Shown one piece after another: positions 51,812-61,200 of a DNA stretch of 64,000 nucleotides. The notes below the pieces were generated by a model. That model worked only from the letters and a program-made list of their open reading frames with translations. It had not been told where the DNA came from and did not search any database. Source of the DNA: M3007 sp031398055. GTDB lineage: Bacteria; Bacteroidota; Bacteroidia; Chitinophagales; Saprospiraceae. A program made the position numbers and the translations under genes. Location of the stretch: positions 1-64,000 of the forward strand of contig JANNMS010000240.1 in the NCBI GenBank assembly GCA_031398055.1. The letters run 5' to 3'. Position 1 is the stretch's first letter, and the number at the start of each line of letters is the position of its first letter.

Positions 51812-52225
51812 ATGAAATATCTCATTTTCTATCTACTTTTTCTTCATTTTATCTGCCCTGCTCAGGGTAACCTGCAATTTAATCAGGTACGTTTTATGAC
51901 TTATCAGACTTCCGGTGTTCAAGATCAATCATTCACTCTTGATGTTCCCGCGGGAAAAACTCTTAAAATAGAAAGTGCTGGCATCAATGGCAATAGCGCA
52001 AATTTGTCAAAGAGGATGTTTTTACTACTAAACGGTGTCATAATCGCTGGAGGATTAGTACCAGAAGATTCGTTCAACAGTACTGACAATGAATTTGCTT
52101 ATTACCCTATCCATTTTCCGATATGGCTACCAGCAGGTGCATTTACAATTAAAATACCTTCCAATAGTAACTCTTCCCCTATGACAGCATTTATTTCAGG
52201 CATAGAGTTCAATATCGTCCCTTGA
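51812..52225 (+). CDS. small secreted protein of unknown function
   Basis: This 137-aa protein starts at MKYLIFYLLFLHFICPAQG (signal peptide, 51812; an earlier ATG at 51773 would overlap the upstream gene). The mature part is a single beta-rich domain (FTLDVPAGKTLKIESAGING, MFLLLNGVIIAGGLVPEDSF, IWLPAGAFTIKIPSNSNSS). It is AT-rich compared with the neighbours. It sits in the four-gene cluster after the two VLKWDGSKW proteins, so it may be their partner. I recognise no family. Confidence 0.6.
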   Translation: MKYLIFYLLFLHFICPAQGNLQFNQVRFMTYQTSGVQDQSFTLDVPAGKTLKIESAGINGNSANLSKRMFLLLNGVIIAGGLVPEDSFNSTDNEFAYYPIHFPIWLPAGAFTIKIPSNSNSSPMTAFISGIEFNIVP

Positions 52226-52271
52226 TATTCAAAACCCACGCAACCTTAATTTTTTATCAAAAACCACCGCC

Positions 52272-52820
52272 ATGCGCACCTTTTCCAACTTCTGCTTTTG
52301 CTTTTTTTGCCATTTTTTAATTTTAAAAAATGGCCTGCTCACAGCCCAATCCCTCGCCCCCACTCTGCTCACCCCCGCCGGAAACCTCGAAACGGGCAGC
52401 GACGGCAGCATCAGTTGGAGCCTCGGCGAAATTGCCGTGCTGCACGAAACCGCCGCCGATGGCAAATGGCTGACCCAAGGTTTTCAGCAGCCCGATTCGG
52501 CGCGGATGGACACCTCGACGATGGTCAAAACGACGAGCAAAGTGCTCACGCCGAACGGCTCGATGGGGCAAAACGACGATTTCGAGCCACTTTTGGATGC
52601 GTCCATCGCCGATTTTCAGTCCGCCGAACTGCAAGTTTTCAACCGCTGGGGCGAGCGCGTGCATTTTGAAAACAGCGCGTCACCGAGGTGGGACGGCAAA
52701 TCTCCGGGCGGCACGGTATTTCCCGAGGGCGCGTATTTCTACGTTTTGACCGTGACGAAAACCGACGGCTCGAAATATGTCCATGAAAAAGGGGCATTGA
52801 ATATTTTGTGGGCGCATTGA
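52272..52820 (+). CDS. small T9SS type B protein with gliding-associated CHU_C domain
   Basis: This 182-aa protein has a signal peptide (to about residue 25), a short module ISWSLGEIAVLHETAADGKWLTQGFQQP (the same module as in the dockerin-like protein at 11208) and a CHU_C C-terminal domain (LTPNGSMGQNDDFEP, ELQVFNRWGERVHFENSASPRWDG, GAYFYVLTV). It is about the smallest possible type B secretion substrate and could be the structural partner that displays the preceding secreted proteins. Terminator-like hairpins follow at 52823-52880. Confidence 0.85.
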   Translation: MRTFSNFCFCFFCHFLILKNGLLTAQSLAPTLLTPAGNLETGSDGSISWSLGEIAVLHETAADGKWLTQGFQQPDSARMDTSTMVKTTSKVLTPNGSMGQNDDFEPLLDASIADFQSAELQVFNRWGERVHFENSASPRWDGKSPGGTVFPEGAYFYVLTVTKTDGSKYVHEKGALNILWAH

Positions 52821-52822
52821 CA

Positions 52823-52885
52823 AACCTCTGCGAGGTTTTTGAAAATCAAAAAAGCGGTGTCTGGACAACGGGCACCGCTTTTTTT
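52823..52885 (+). terminator. two consecutive hairpins with T runs
   Basis: The first hairpin is AACCTC/GAGGTT with TTTTT (52823-52840). The second is AGCGGTG (52853-52859) against CACCGCT (52873-52879) with a seven-T run. Together they end the 48509-52820 cluster. Confidence 0.75.
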
Positions 52886-52959
52886 ATGAAAAATTTTTCG
52901 ACCTAACTTTTTGAAAATCAATGACTTGAAACTGGTTTGAAATTTTTTCAAAAAAACCT

Positions 52960-53004
52960 TTCCAAAAAGTGAGTACCGCCGCCCCAGCCTTTCTACTAAC
53001 AGAT
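52960..53004 (+). promoter_or_regulatory. leader element resembling the 36424-36485 arm
   Basis: GAGTACCGCCGCC followed by TTTCTACTAACAG resembles GGGTACCACCGCCGCC...TTTCTACAAACAG in the arms of the 62-bp inverted repeat. Both precede members of the same secreted beta-domain family, which points to shared regulation. The similarity is partial. Confidence 0.4.
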
Positions 53005-53079
53005 GTAAGCACGAAAAACAGTGCTTCACGAAAAAAAGTCAATCACAATCAAATCTTTCACATCCAAAAATTTCAAGTC

Positions 53080-53541
53080 ATGGTAAAGTTTTTCTCGTCT
53101 CTCGCTACTCTTTTTTGCTTCGCAGCCACTGTCAGTTTTGCTGCTCCTGCTCAAAACTCTGCAAAAATTCCGGTCATCCTCCGCGCTGGCACTTCGGTTT
53201 TCTTCGAACTCACGGACGAATTTGACGCTTCGGAAGTCTCGGTCGGTAACGCCATCAATTTCACCGTCCGCCGCGACGTGACGGTCAACGGAAAAGTCCT
53301 CATCGCAGCAGGCGCACCGGCGACCGGCATGATCAAGAAAGTGAAAAAATCCTGCGGCGGCAACTGCTCCGAAATCACGGTGGTCGTCGAAACGGTGCAG
53401 GCAGTGGATGGCCAAACGGTTTTCCTGAACAGCATCCCGCACAAATTCGAGGCTCCCTGCTGCGACGGTTCCGAGGCCAAAGCCAACATCGGCACTTTGT
53501 TCACGACCAACGTCCGCAACGACAAAACAATCAACGGGTAG
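53080..53541 (+). CDS. secreted beta-domain protein, member D
   Basis: This 153-aa protein starts at MVKFFSSLATLFCFAATVSFA (53080; the earlier frame from 52969 lacks a signal). One family domain follows: GTSVFFELTDEFDASEVSVGNAINFTVRRDVTVNGKVLIAAGAPATGMIK, with a KKSCGGNCSEITVVVETVQAVDGQTVFLNSI second half that carries two cysteine pairs absent from other members. It forms a pair with member E 104 bp downstream. Function unknown. Confidence 0.7.
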   Translation: MVKFFSSLATLFCFAATVSFAAPAQNSAKIPVILRAGTSVFFELTDEFDASEVSVGNAINFTVRRDVTVNGKVLIAAGAPATGMIKKVKKSCGGNCSEITVVVETVQAVDGQTVFLNSIPHKFEAPCCDGSEAKANIGTLFTTNVRNDKTING

Positions 53542-53575
53542 AATTACGAATTAAAAATTAGGAATTACGAATTGT
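53541..53575. repeat. GAATTACGAATT direct repeats
   Basis: GAATTACGAATT occurs at 53541-53552 and 53562-53573 between the two beta-domain genes. It is a short AT-rich repeat of a kind scattered in many bacterial genomes. Confidence 0.6.
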
Positions 53576-53645
53576 AGAACCCCAAAAAACCACCTTTCTC
53601 AAATTATAAAAAAATCATTTCATCATCTTTCAAAAATTTTAAACA

Positions 53646-54095
53646 ATGAAATCTCTTTTCAATACCGCACTTTTTATCCTCCTCCAAACTGCTTTTGCTT
53701 TCGCAAATAACGCCCCAACCAAAAATGTGGATCTGCCCTCCGGCACTTTGGTCATCCTCGAACTGAACGAAAAAATCTCCACCTCGCAGGCCACAATCGG
53801 CAAAATGTTGCAAATGCGCGTCCGCACAAACGTCGTGGTGAATGGCGAAGTGGTCATCCGCACCGGCTGCCAAGCCATCGGACGGGTGAAAAACATCTCG
53901 AAAGGCGGGTACTCCACGGCAGAAAGCATCACCATCGAACTGTTTTACGTGATGTCGGTGGACGGCCAGCAAATCGCACTGAATGGCAACGAACAGACCA
54001 TCGAAGCAACGATGACCAACGAACCGGCAATCGCACAAATCAACACCCTGATCACTGCCCAAGTGATGAACAATGAAGAAATTGATGTGAAATGA
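53646..54095 (+). CDS. secreted beta-domain protein, member E
   Basis: This 149-aa protein has a signal peptide (MKSLFNTALFILLQTAFAFA) and one domain: SGTLVILELNEKISTSQATIGKMLQMRVRTNVVVNGEVVIRTGCQAIGRVKNI, then STAESITIELFYVMSVDGQQIALNG. It matches member B closely (36489), so two groups of the same family lie 17 kb apart. A terminator hairpin follows at 54131-54166. Confidence 0.7.
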   Translation: MKSLFNTALFILLQTAFAFANNAPTKNVDLPSGTLVILELNEKISTSQATIGKMLQMRVRTNVVVNGEVVIRTGCQAIGRVKNISKGGYSTAESITIELFYVMSVDGQQIALNGNEQTIEATMTNEPAIAQINTLITAQVMNNEEIDVK

Positions 54096-54130
54096 TTTTT
54101 CTTAACCGTGAAATAACGGGTGTTTCCCAG

Positions 54131-54166
54131 CCTGCTCCGATTCGTTTCGGGGCAGGTTTTTTGGGC
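54131..54166 (+). terminator. GC-rich hairpin with T run
   Basis: CCTGCTCCGA (54131-54140) pairs with TCGGGGCAGG with one G-T pair, followed by TTTTTT. It ends the beta-domain pair; the following TTG may be the -33 box of the toxin-antitoxin promoter. Confidence 0.75.
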
Positions 54167-54192
54167 AAATGGGGGAAGAAGATGTATTTTTG
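54161..54192 (+). promoter_or_regulatory. promoter: TTG, 21 bp, TATTTTTG
   Basis: TTG (54161-54163) and TATTTTTG (54185-54192) match the Bacteroidota -33/-7 pattern with the usual spacing, 20 bp before the antitoxin start at 54213. Confidence 0.65.
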
Positions 54193-54212
54193 TCACTCAA
54201 AATCAATTAGTT

Positions 54213-54464
54213 ATGACTGCCACAGCACAAAATACCATTTCTGCCGCCCCTTTTTCCAATGTTCAATTGGAAATACTGAAAACATTCTCTTTTCAGTTGG
54301 AAGACGAGCAGTTGCTTCGACTTCGAAAAATGTTGGCTACGTTTTTTGCCCAAATTGCCATCGAAGAAGCCAACAAAACTTGGGATAAAAAAGGTTGGAC
54401 AGACGAGACTGCTGCAAAAATGATGGAAACGAAAATGCGGAAACGTCGTACCCAAAAAATTTGA
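54213..54464 (+). CDS. antitoxin of a PIN-family toxin-antitoxin pair
   Basis: This 83-aa, mostly helical protein (VQLEILKTFSFQLEDEQLLRLRKMLATFFAQIAIEEANKTWDKKGW) is a typical small antitoxin of the phylum. It is followed after 4 bp by a full PIN toxin. The start at 54213 is chosen because the frame upstream overlaps the promoter. It would neutralise the PIN nuclease and repress the operon. Confidence 0.7.
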   Translation: MTATAQNTISAAPFSNVQLEILKTFSFQLEDEQLLRLRKMLATFFAQIAIEEANKTWDKKGWTDETAAKMMETKMRKRRTQKI

Positions 54465-54468
54465 GGCA

Positions 54469-54879
54469 ATGGAAAGGATTGTTCTCGACACCAATATTTT
54501 GCTGGTTTGCATCTCCAACCGTTCGAAAACGCACTGGGTTTTTCAATCACTTCTCGAAGGAAAATACACCCTTTGCGTCTCGACCGATAATATGCTGGAC
54601 GAGTATGCCGAAATCATCGAACGCCACATCAGCCCGCTTGCCAGCGAAGCAGTTTTGGGGGTTTTGATGAACCTGCCGAACCTCGAGCGCATCCACACCT
54701 ATTTTCGTTTCAATCTGTTGGACGACCCCGACGACAATAAATTTGTGGACTGCGCAATTGCTTCAAATGCCCGGTTCATCGTCAGCCACGGCCGAGATTT
54801 TAGAAAATTGCGGGAAACCAAGTTCCTGTCGGTGAAAGTTATTTCTGCCGACGATTTCCGAAAGATATTGGACGTTTGA
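54469..54879 (+). CDS. PIN-domain toxin (COG1569 type)
   Basis: This 136-aa protein is a complete PIN nuclease: MERIVLDTNILLVCISN (Asp7), a middle glutamate in MLDEYAEIIERH, and DDPDDNKFVDCAIASNARFIVSHGRDFRKL with the later acidic residues. PIN toxins of this family cleave RNA and are kept in check by the small protein encoded just upstream. The pair is intact, unlike the one at 17827-18134, and may stabilise the replicon. Confidence 0.88.
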   Translation: MERIVLDTNILLVCISNRSKTHWVFQSLLEGKYTLCVSTDNMLDEYAEIIERHISPLASEAVLGVLMNLPNLERIHTYFRFNLLDDPDDNKFVDCAIASNARFIVSHGRDFRKLRETKFLSVKVISADDFRKILDV

Positions 54880-55248
54880 AAAAAACACCCCCAAACCACC
54901 CAAAAACAGGCGCAACCCTGTTTCTGAAACACCAATCTTTTCACCGCGCCGGAGCGGCCTGACGTGCCTGACCAGCGCAAAAACCATGCTTTTTTGCCAT
55001 GGATATTCCTGCTGCCCGACCTGCGCCGAGGTATTCGGTTTCCTTTTTTGCTTTGGTGGGCATAGGATATCAATCCTATTTCTAAAAAGTATTGTTGTGG
55101 ATTTTTATTAGATTTTTTTTACTTTTGTCTGCCTGTACTGAAGGCAACCTTCGGCACGGTTTCAAAAACTCCATTCCAGATTGAAAATAACCAGATGATG
55201 CTTATCGGCTGAACACCCATTTTTTATTAAAACCACCTTTTTCCCATC
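54880..55248. promoter_or_regulatory. intergenic region with promoter for the giant adhesin
   Basis: No gene. A weak hairpin (AAACAGG/CCTGTTT, 54904-54923) follows the toxin. A promoter with TTG (55095-55097) and TACTTTTG (55120-55127), spacer 22 bp, lies 120 bp before the adhesin start at 55249. The rest shows nothing supportable. Confidence 0.55.
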
Positions 55249-58200
55249 ATGAAAAATGCCTCCCACCTTCCATCTCCGAAACCTTTCCTTTTTGCTTTGC
55301 TGCTTTCTTTTTTGATGCTTGCGCCCGGAGAGGGGCGAGGGCAGTGTACACCTGCGCAGCGGCAATTAGATTCTTTGCAATTGGTCGTATTTTACATTGC
55401 TACCAACGGAACCGGGTGGAACAATGATGACAATTGGCTTTCAGCCCTCCCTATTGAGAATTGGAATGGAATCGGTACTGATCAAGGCTGCGTTTACATT
55501 ATTGACCTTTCAGGTAATAATCTTACAGACACATTGCCCAATTTCTATCTCCCTAATCTGAATTACCTCGACCTCTCCGGCAATCAATTGAGCGGCAACA
55601 TCCCCAATTTCAATCTCCCTAATCTGGATCATCTCTACCTCAACAACAACGATTTGAGCGGCAGTATTCCAATTTTTAACTTTCTTAATTTGACAACCTG
55701 CAATCTTTACTCAAATCAATTGAGCGGCAATATTCCAAATTTTAATATGCCCAATTTGATAGACTTCTACCTCCATACCAACCAGTTGAGCGGTTGTTAT
55801 CCCGCAAATTCTTTCTGCGGAACAAATTACGACTTCACTAACAACCCCCTACTCCCCTGGGAAGGTGACTACTCCCAATACTGCAACGGCGAACCCCAAA
55901 TCGGTAGCCCCTGCGACAACACCGACACCCCCGGCAGCGATGAAATTCTCTCTGACTGCACCTGCGGCACACCCATCTGCACCCATCCCGACAAGCCTGC
56001 ACTGATGGAACTTTACTACGATACCCAAGGATGGAACTGGGCAAACAAATGGACGGACACAACGAGTTGCGATGTGTGCAGTTGGTATGGGGTGACTTGT
56101 AATGCAAGTGATAGGGTTATTATATTGAACCTTAATAACAATAATTTAGTAGGCAGCCTCCCCTACCTCGACCTGTTCAATTTACAAGCCCTCGTACTTT
56201 CAAGCAACCAGTTGGACGGTAATATCCCCAATTTTACCCTGCCCAATTTGATAAGCCTTAACCTCGAATTCAACCTGTTGGACGGCAACATCCCAAATTT
56301 CACCCTGCCTAATTTGGTATATCTTTACCTCTTCAACAACATGTTGGACGGCAACATCCCAAATTTTACCCTGCTCAATTTGGAGGGGCTCAACCTCGAC
56401 CACAACCAGTTGGACGGCAATATTCCCAATTTTAATAATCTGCCTAATTTGTTTTCACTTTGGCTTCACAACAACCAGTTGAGCGGCAACATCCCCAATT
56501 TCAATCTGCCTAATTTGCAAGGCCTCAGACTCAATAACAACCAGTTAAGCGGTTGCTACCCTACGAATTCTTTCTGTGGAATAGGCTATTACGATTTTAT
56601 GAACAACCCTCTCCTCCCTTGGGAAGGCGACTACTCCCACTTCTGCAACGGCGAACCCCAAATCACTGCATTCTGCGATAACCCCGACACTCCCGGCAGC
56701 GATGTAATCCAATCAGATTGCACCTGCGGCGAACCCTGCCAACCCTTCGATGCCTCCCTTTCCTCCGACCAAACCATCTGCCCCAACCAATCCGCCACCC
56801 TCACTTTCAACTTCTCCGCAGGCACATCCAACTACGATGTAATATACAACGATGGCAGCACGAACATCACGCTCAACAGCATCCCAAACGGCCACACAAT
56901 CAATGTAAACCCCTCTTCCACAACCACTTACACCATCATCAGTGCCACCGATGCCGACGGCTGCGATGCCACCATCGGCAGTGGCGCGACCATTACCGTA
57001 GCACCCAAACCCGCGCCCAATGCCATCACCACCACCACTTCCCCACTTTGCGCGGGCGCAGACATCGAACTCACCGAAACCACCGGACAACCCAGCGACC
57101 TATTCGATTGGAGCAACGGGGCAACTACGCAAACCATCACTTTGAGCGGTTTGGCGGCTGGAAATCACACCTACACCGTCACCGTGACCAACTCCGACGG
57201 CTGCACAGGCACGGACAATGTCAGTTTCACGGTTTTACCAAAGCCAGATATTGCTGCAACCATCGCCCCGCCCGCCGACGACACGCCCTGCGAAGGTTCG
57301 AGCCTAACTTTCGTAGCCAACAGCACGCCTACTTTGAACAACTGGCAGTGGTTCGACCCCAACGGAAACCCGCTCGGCAATGCTTCCACACAAAATTTGA
57401 ACAATATTCAGCAGGGAGAAGAAGGTTTTTACTCGGTCATCGGCACCGCTGCGAACGGCTGCCCGGACACGGCGACGGTGGAAATTGAGGATGTTTTCGC
57501 CCTGCCCGATGCCGAAATCGAACCCATCAACCCCAGCGGAAACCCCAATTTTTGCGAAAACGACGACCTCGAACTCGCCGACCTCGGCTGCCCAAACTGC
57601 GACGTTTGGGAATGGCGCAGAAACAATGTCATCATTGGCAACGGCGAAAATATCACCGTCAGCCCAGCGGAAAGCGGCATTTACACCCTCAAAGTCACCG
57701 ACCTAAACCAGTGCGCCGCCACCGACCAAATCCAAATCACCGTCCACGCCTTGCCGACACCCACTGCCGGAAACAATTCTCCAATTTGCGAAGGATTGAC
57801 CCTGCAACTTTCCGGCTCGTCTTGCAATGGTTGCGAATGGCTTTGGCAATCGCCCGACGGCAGCCAATTTGCGGAGCAAAACCCTGAATTTTTGGAAGTC
57901 CCCGAAGCGGCGAACGGCACGTTTTTCATCACCGTCACCGATGCAAACCAATGCACCGCCGAAACCGAAACCGAAGTGGAAATTTTCAAAAAACCCGAAC
58001 TTTCCCCCGCTGCTTTTCAAACTCCCGCTTGCGAAGGCGATGATATTTCGCTCGAAGCCAACAGCGACGGTGCTGAATTTTTATGGCGCGACCCAGCCGG
58101 AAATTGGCTTTCCGACGAGGACAACTATTTGCTCGAAAATGTCACTTTGGGCATGGCGGGTTTTTACAAAATAACAGCCACTTCCGATCCCGATGAAAAC

Positions 58201-61200
58201 TGCTCGATTACTGATTCCATTTTGATTGAAATCAACCAAAAACCAAACATCGTTGCCACTTGGAACAATCCAATTTGTCCCGGCGACTCCCTGAAATTAA
58301 AAGCAATTATTTCAGGCAATTACAATCCCAATAGCCTTACATGGACTGGCCCCGGCAATTGGACAGTCGTTGGATTTGAAGAAACCTTCCGTTTTCCTGC
58401 CGTACCGGGTACTTATATTGTCTCGGTAACTGATGATGCCGGTGGTTTTTGCACCGCTGCGGACACCATCACCGTCGCAGTCGGCAACGGCTCGGTGGCC
58501 AACATTTCCGCCCCGCCGGGAGTCTGCACCGGCGAAAACCTTTTGTTGTCAACCAGCGGCGGGCAAAGTTTTCAGTGGATTGGGCCCAATTTTATGTCCA
58601 CCGCACAAAATCCAGTCGTCGCAAACCCAATCGCTGGAGTTTACGCCGTGACCGTCACCGGCGCGGGCGGCTGCACCAGCACCGCTTCGGCAACCGTCGC
58701 CGTGTGGCCAAAACCCAGCCTCTCCAACCCACAAACAACCAATGTTTTATGCTTTGGCGAAGCCACCGGCGCGGCCAGCATTACCGCCAGCGGCGGCACA
58801 CCAAACTACATTTTTTTGTGGTCGGGCGGCGCGATCGGCAACGATTCGATGGTCAATAATTTACCGGCAGGCAGTTACACCGTCAGCGTTTCGGACGGAA
58901 ATGGATGCACCGCAACCTTCGCCAATTCATTGATTGTCAACCAACCAACGGCACTTTTGCTTTCCACCATGCAGCAAAACCCCGCCCCGAACGGCTCGGC
59001 GACCGTCCAAATCGGCGGCGGCGTTGCGCCCTTTTCAATCAATTGGAATCCCGGAAATGACAGTTTGACCAATCTGCCCGCCGGAGATACCACCATTTCC
59101 AGCCTGTCGGCAAATAATTACACCCTCGTTTTGACCGACGCGAACGGCTGCACGGCCACCACCACTTTTGTAATTTCGGGAAATCCGCCGCCCGGCTGCA
59201 CCCTCGCCGGGGCGAGTTTTTTAACAAAAAAACCAAGTTGCGCGGGCGTTTCGGACGGCGAATTGACTTTGAATTTTTCCGGCGGAGCCGCGCCGTTCAA
59301 TTTCAACTGGGCTGCCCCGCCCACTGCCCAACTCCCCCTTCAGGGGGTCGGGGGGGCGGTTTTTCAAAACCTGCCTGCCGGAAATTATACCGTGATCATC
59401 ACCGACGCGAACAATTGCACGGCCACCGCGACCACGAACATTGCCGATGGAAACGCGCCCACGACCCCCATTTTCGATGCGCCGTTGCCGCTTTGCCAAT
59501 TCGTCGCGCCGCCCGTTTTGCCCGATACTTCAAATAATAATTTCTCTGGAAATTGGTCGCCAGCAAACATCAGCACGGCGGCGGCGGGAGTTTTTACCTT
59601 TAATTTTTTGCCAAATCCCGGGCAGTGCGCCGCGCCGACGACTTTGCAAATCACAGTTTCCGCGCCCGAAATCCCCGTTTTCGATGCCCTGCCGACGCTT
59701 TGCCAAAACGCCGCGCCGCCCGTTTTACCCGATACTTCAAATAATAATTTCACCGGAAATTGGTCGCCAGCGACAATCAGCACGGCGGTGGCCGGGGATT
59801 TTACCTTTAATTTTTTGCCAAATCCCGGGCAGTGCGCGAGCGACACGACTTTGCAAATCACGGTCAACGAACTGCCCGATGCAAGCATCCAAACACCCTT
59901 GCCGCAAATCACATGCTCGATGCCGACCGTGATTTTGGATGGATTTTCGACCGCGCCGAACGCCGATTTTTCGTGGTCGGGCGCGGGCGGTTTTACTCGA
60001 CCGTCCAAAATCCGACGGTCGGCGAGGCCGGAAATTATCAACTCATGGTCACCGACGCGAACGGCTGCACGGCTCTCGCCGCCGCGGTTGTCGAAAAAAG
60101 TGCCGATGTGCCGGATGTGCAAATCGCCCTGCCACCGGGCGGGACGCGGCTCGATTGCAAAACTCCGGTAGTCCCTTTGACCGCCACATCGAGCGTCGCT
60201 GGGTCGAGTTTCGCGTGGTCAAACGGGGTGACGTTGCCGCTGCTTATTATCACCAACACAGCCGGAAATTTCACGGTCACCGGAACGACACCGGGCGGAT
60301 GTTCGGCCTCGGCGAGCATCGCGGTGACGAAATTGGAAGCGCAGACTGAAAGCCTCGCCGCGCAGGTTTGCAGCGGCCTGACCTATTTTTTCAACAATCA
60401 AAACCTCGCAGTGGCGGGCAGTTTTCGGGACACTATTTTTTCAAAAAATGGCTGCGACAGCGTGTTTTTGGTTTTGGATTTGACCTTCGCGCCGCCGATT
60501 TTCAAAAATTTGGACACAACAATCTGCACCGGTGACTCCATTTTTTTCGATGGAAAATATTTCAAAACGACCGGCACAGCCACCGCAAATTTGAAAACAC
60601 CGGGCGGCTGCGATTCCGTTGTAGTTTTGAATTTGGAGGTTTTGCAAAAAATCGAAACGACGCTCGACCGCAAAATCTGCGCGGGCGATTCCGTCGTTTT
60701 GGGCGGCCAAACTTTTAAAAACACGGGGAATTTTGCCGTCATTTTCACCGCGGCGGGCGGCTGCGATTCGGTGGTTAATTTGAATTTGTCATTTTTTCCC
60801 ACAATTTCAACTGCAATTTCGACCCAAAACGCATCACAGGGGCAACCCGACGGCTCGGCAACAGTCAATTTGACGAGCGGGCAAGCCCCGTTTTCGCTGG
60901 ACTGGGGCGCAGGCGATTCGACTGGCGTGAACCTCGGCACGCTTCAAATTTCCCACCTTTTGGCAAAAAATTACTCGCTCACCGTGACCGATGCGAACGG
61001 CTGCACGGAGGTTTTGCCTTTTCAAATTTTGGAAAATACCAGCGGCTGCACCCTGCTCGCCCCGCTGCCGACGGCGACCGACGCGACCTGCCCGGGAGTT
61101 GCCGACGGCTCGATTTCGATGCCCGACCCGACGGGCGGCACTGCGCCATTCGGTTTTTTGTGGTCGGGCGCGAACGGTTTTTCCTCGACCGACCGCGAGC

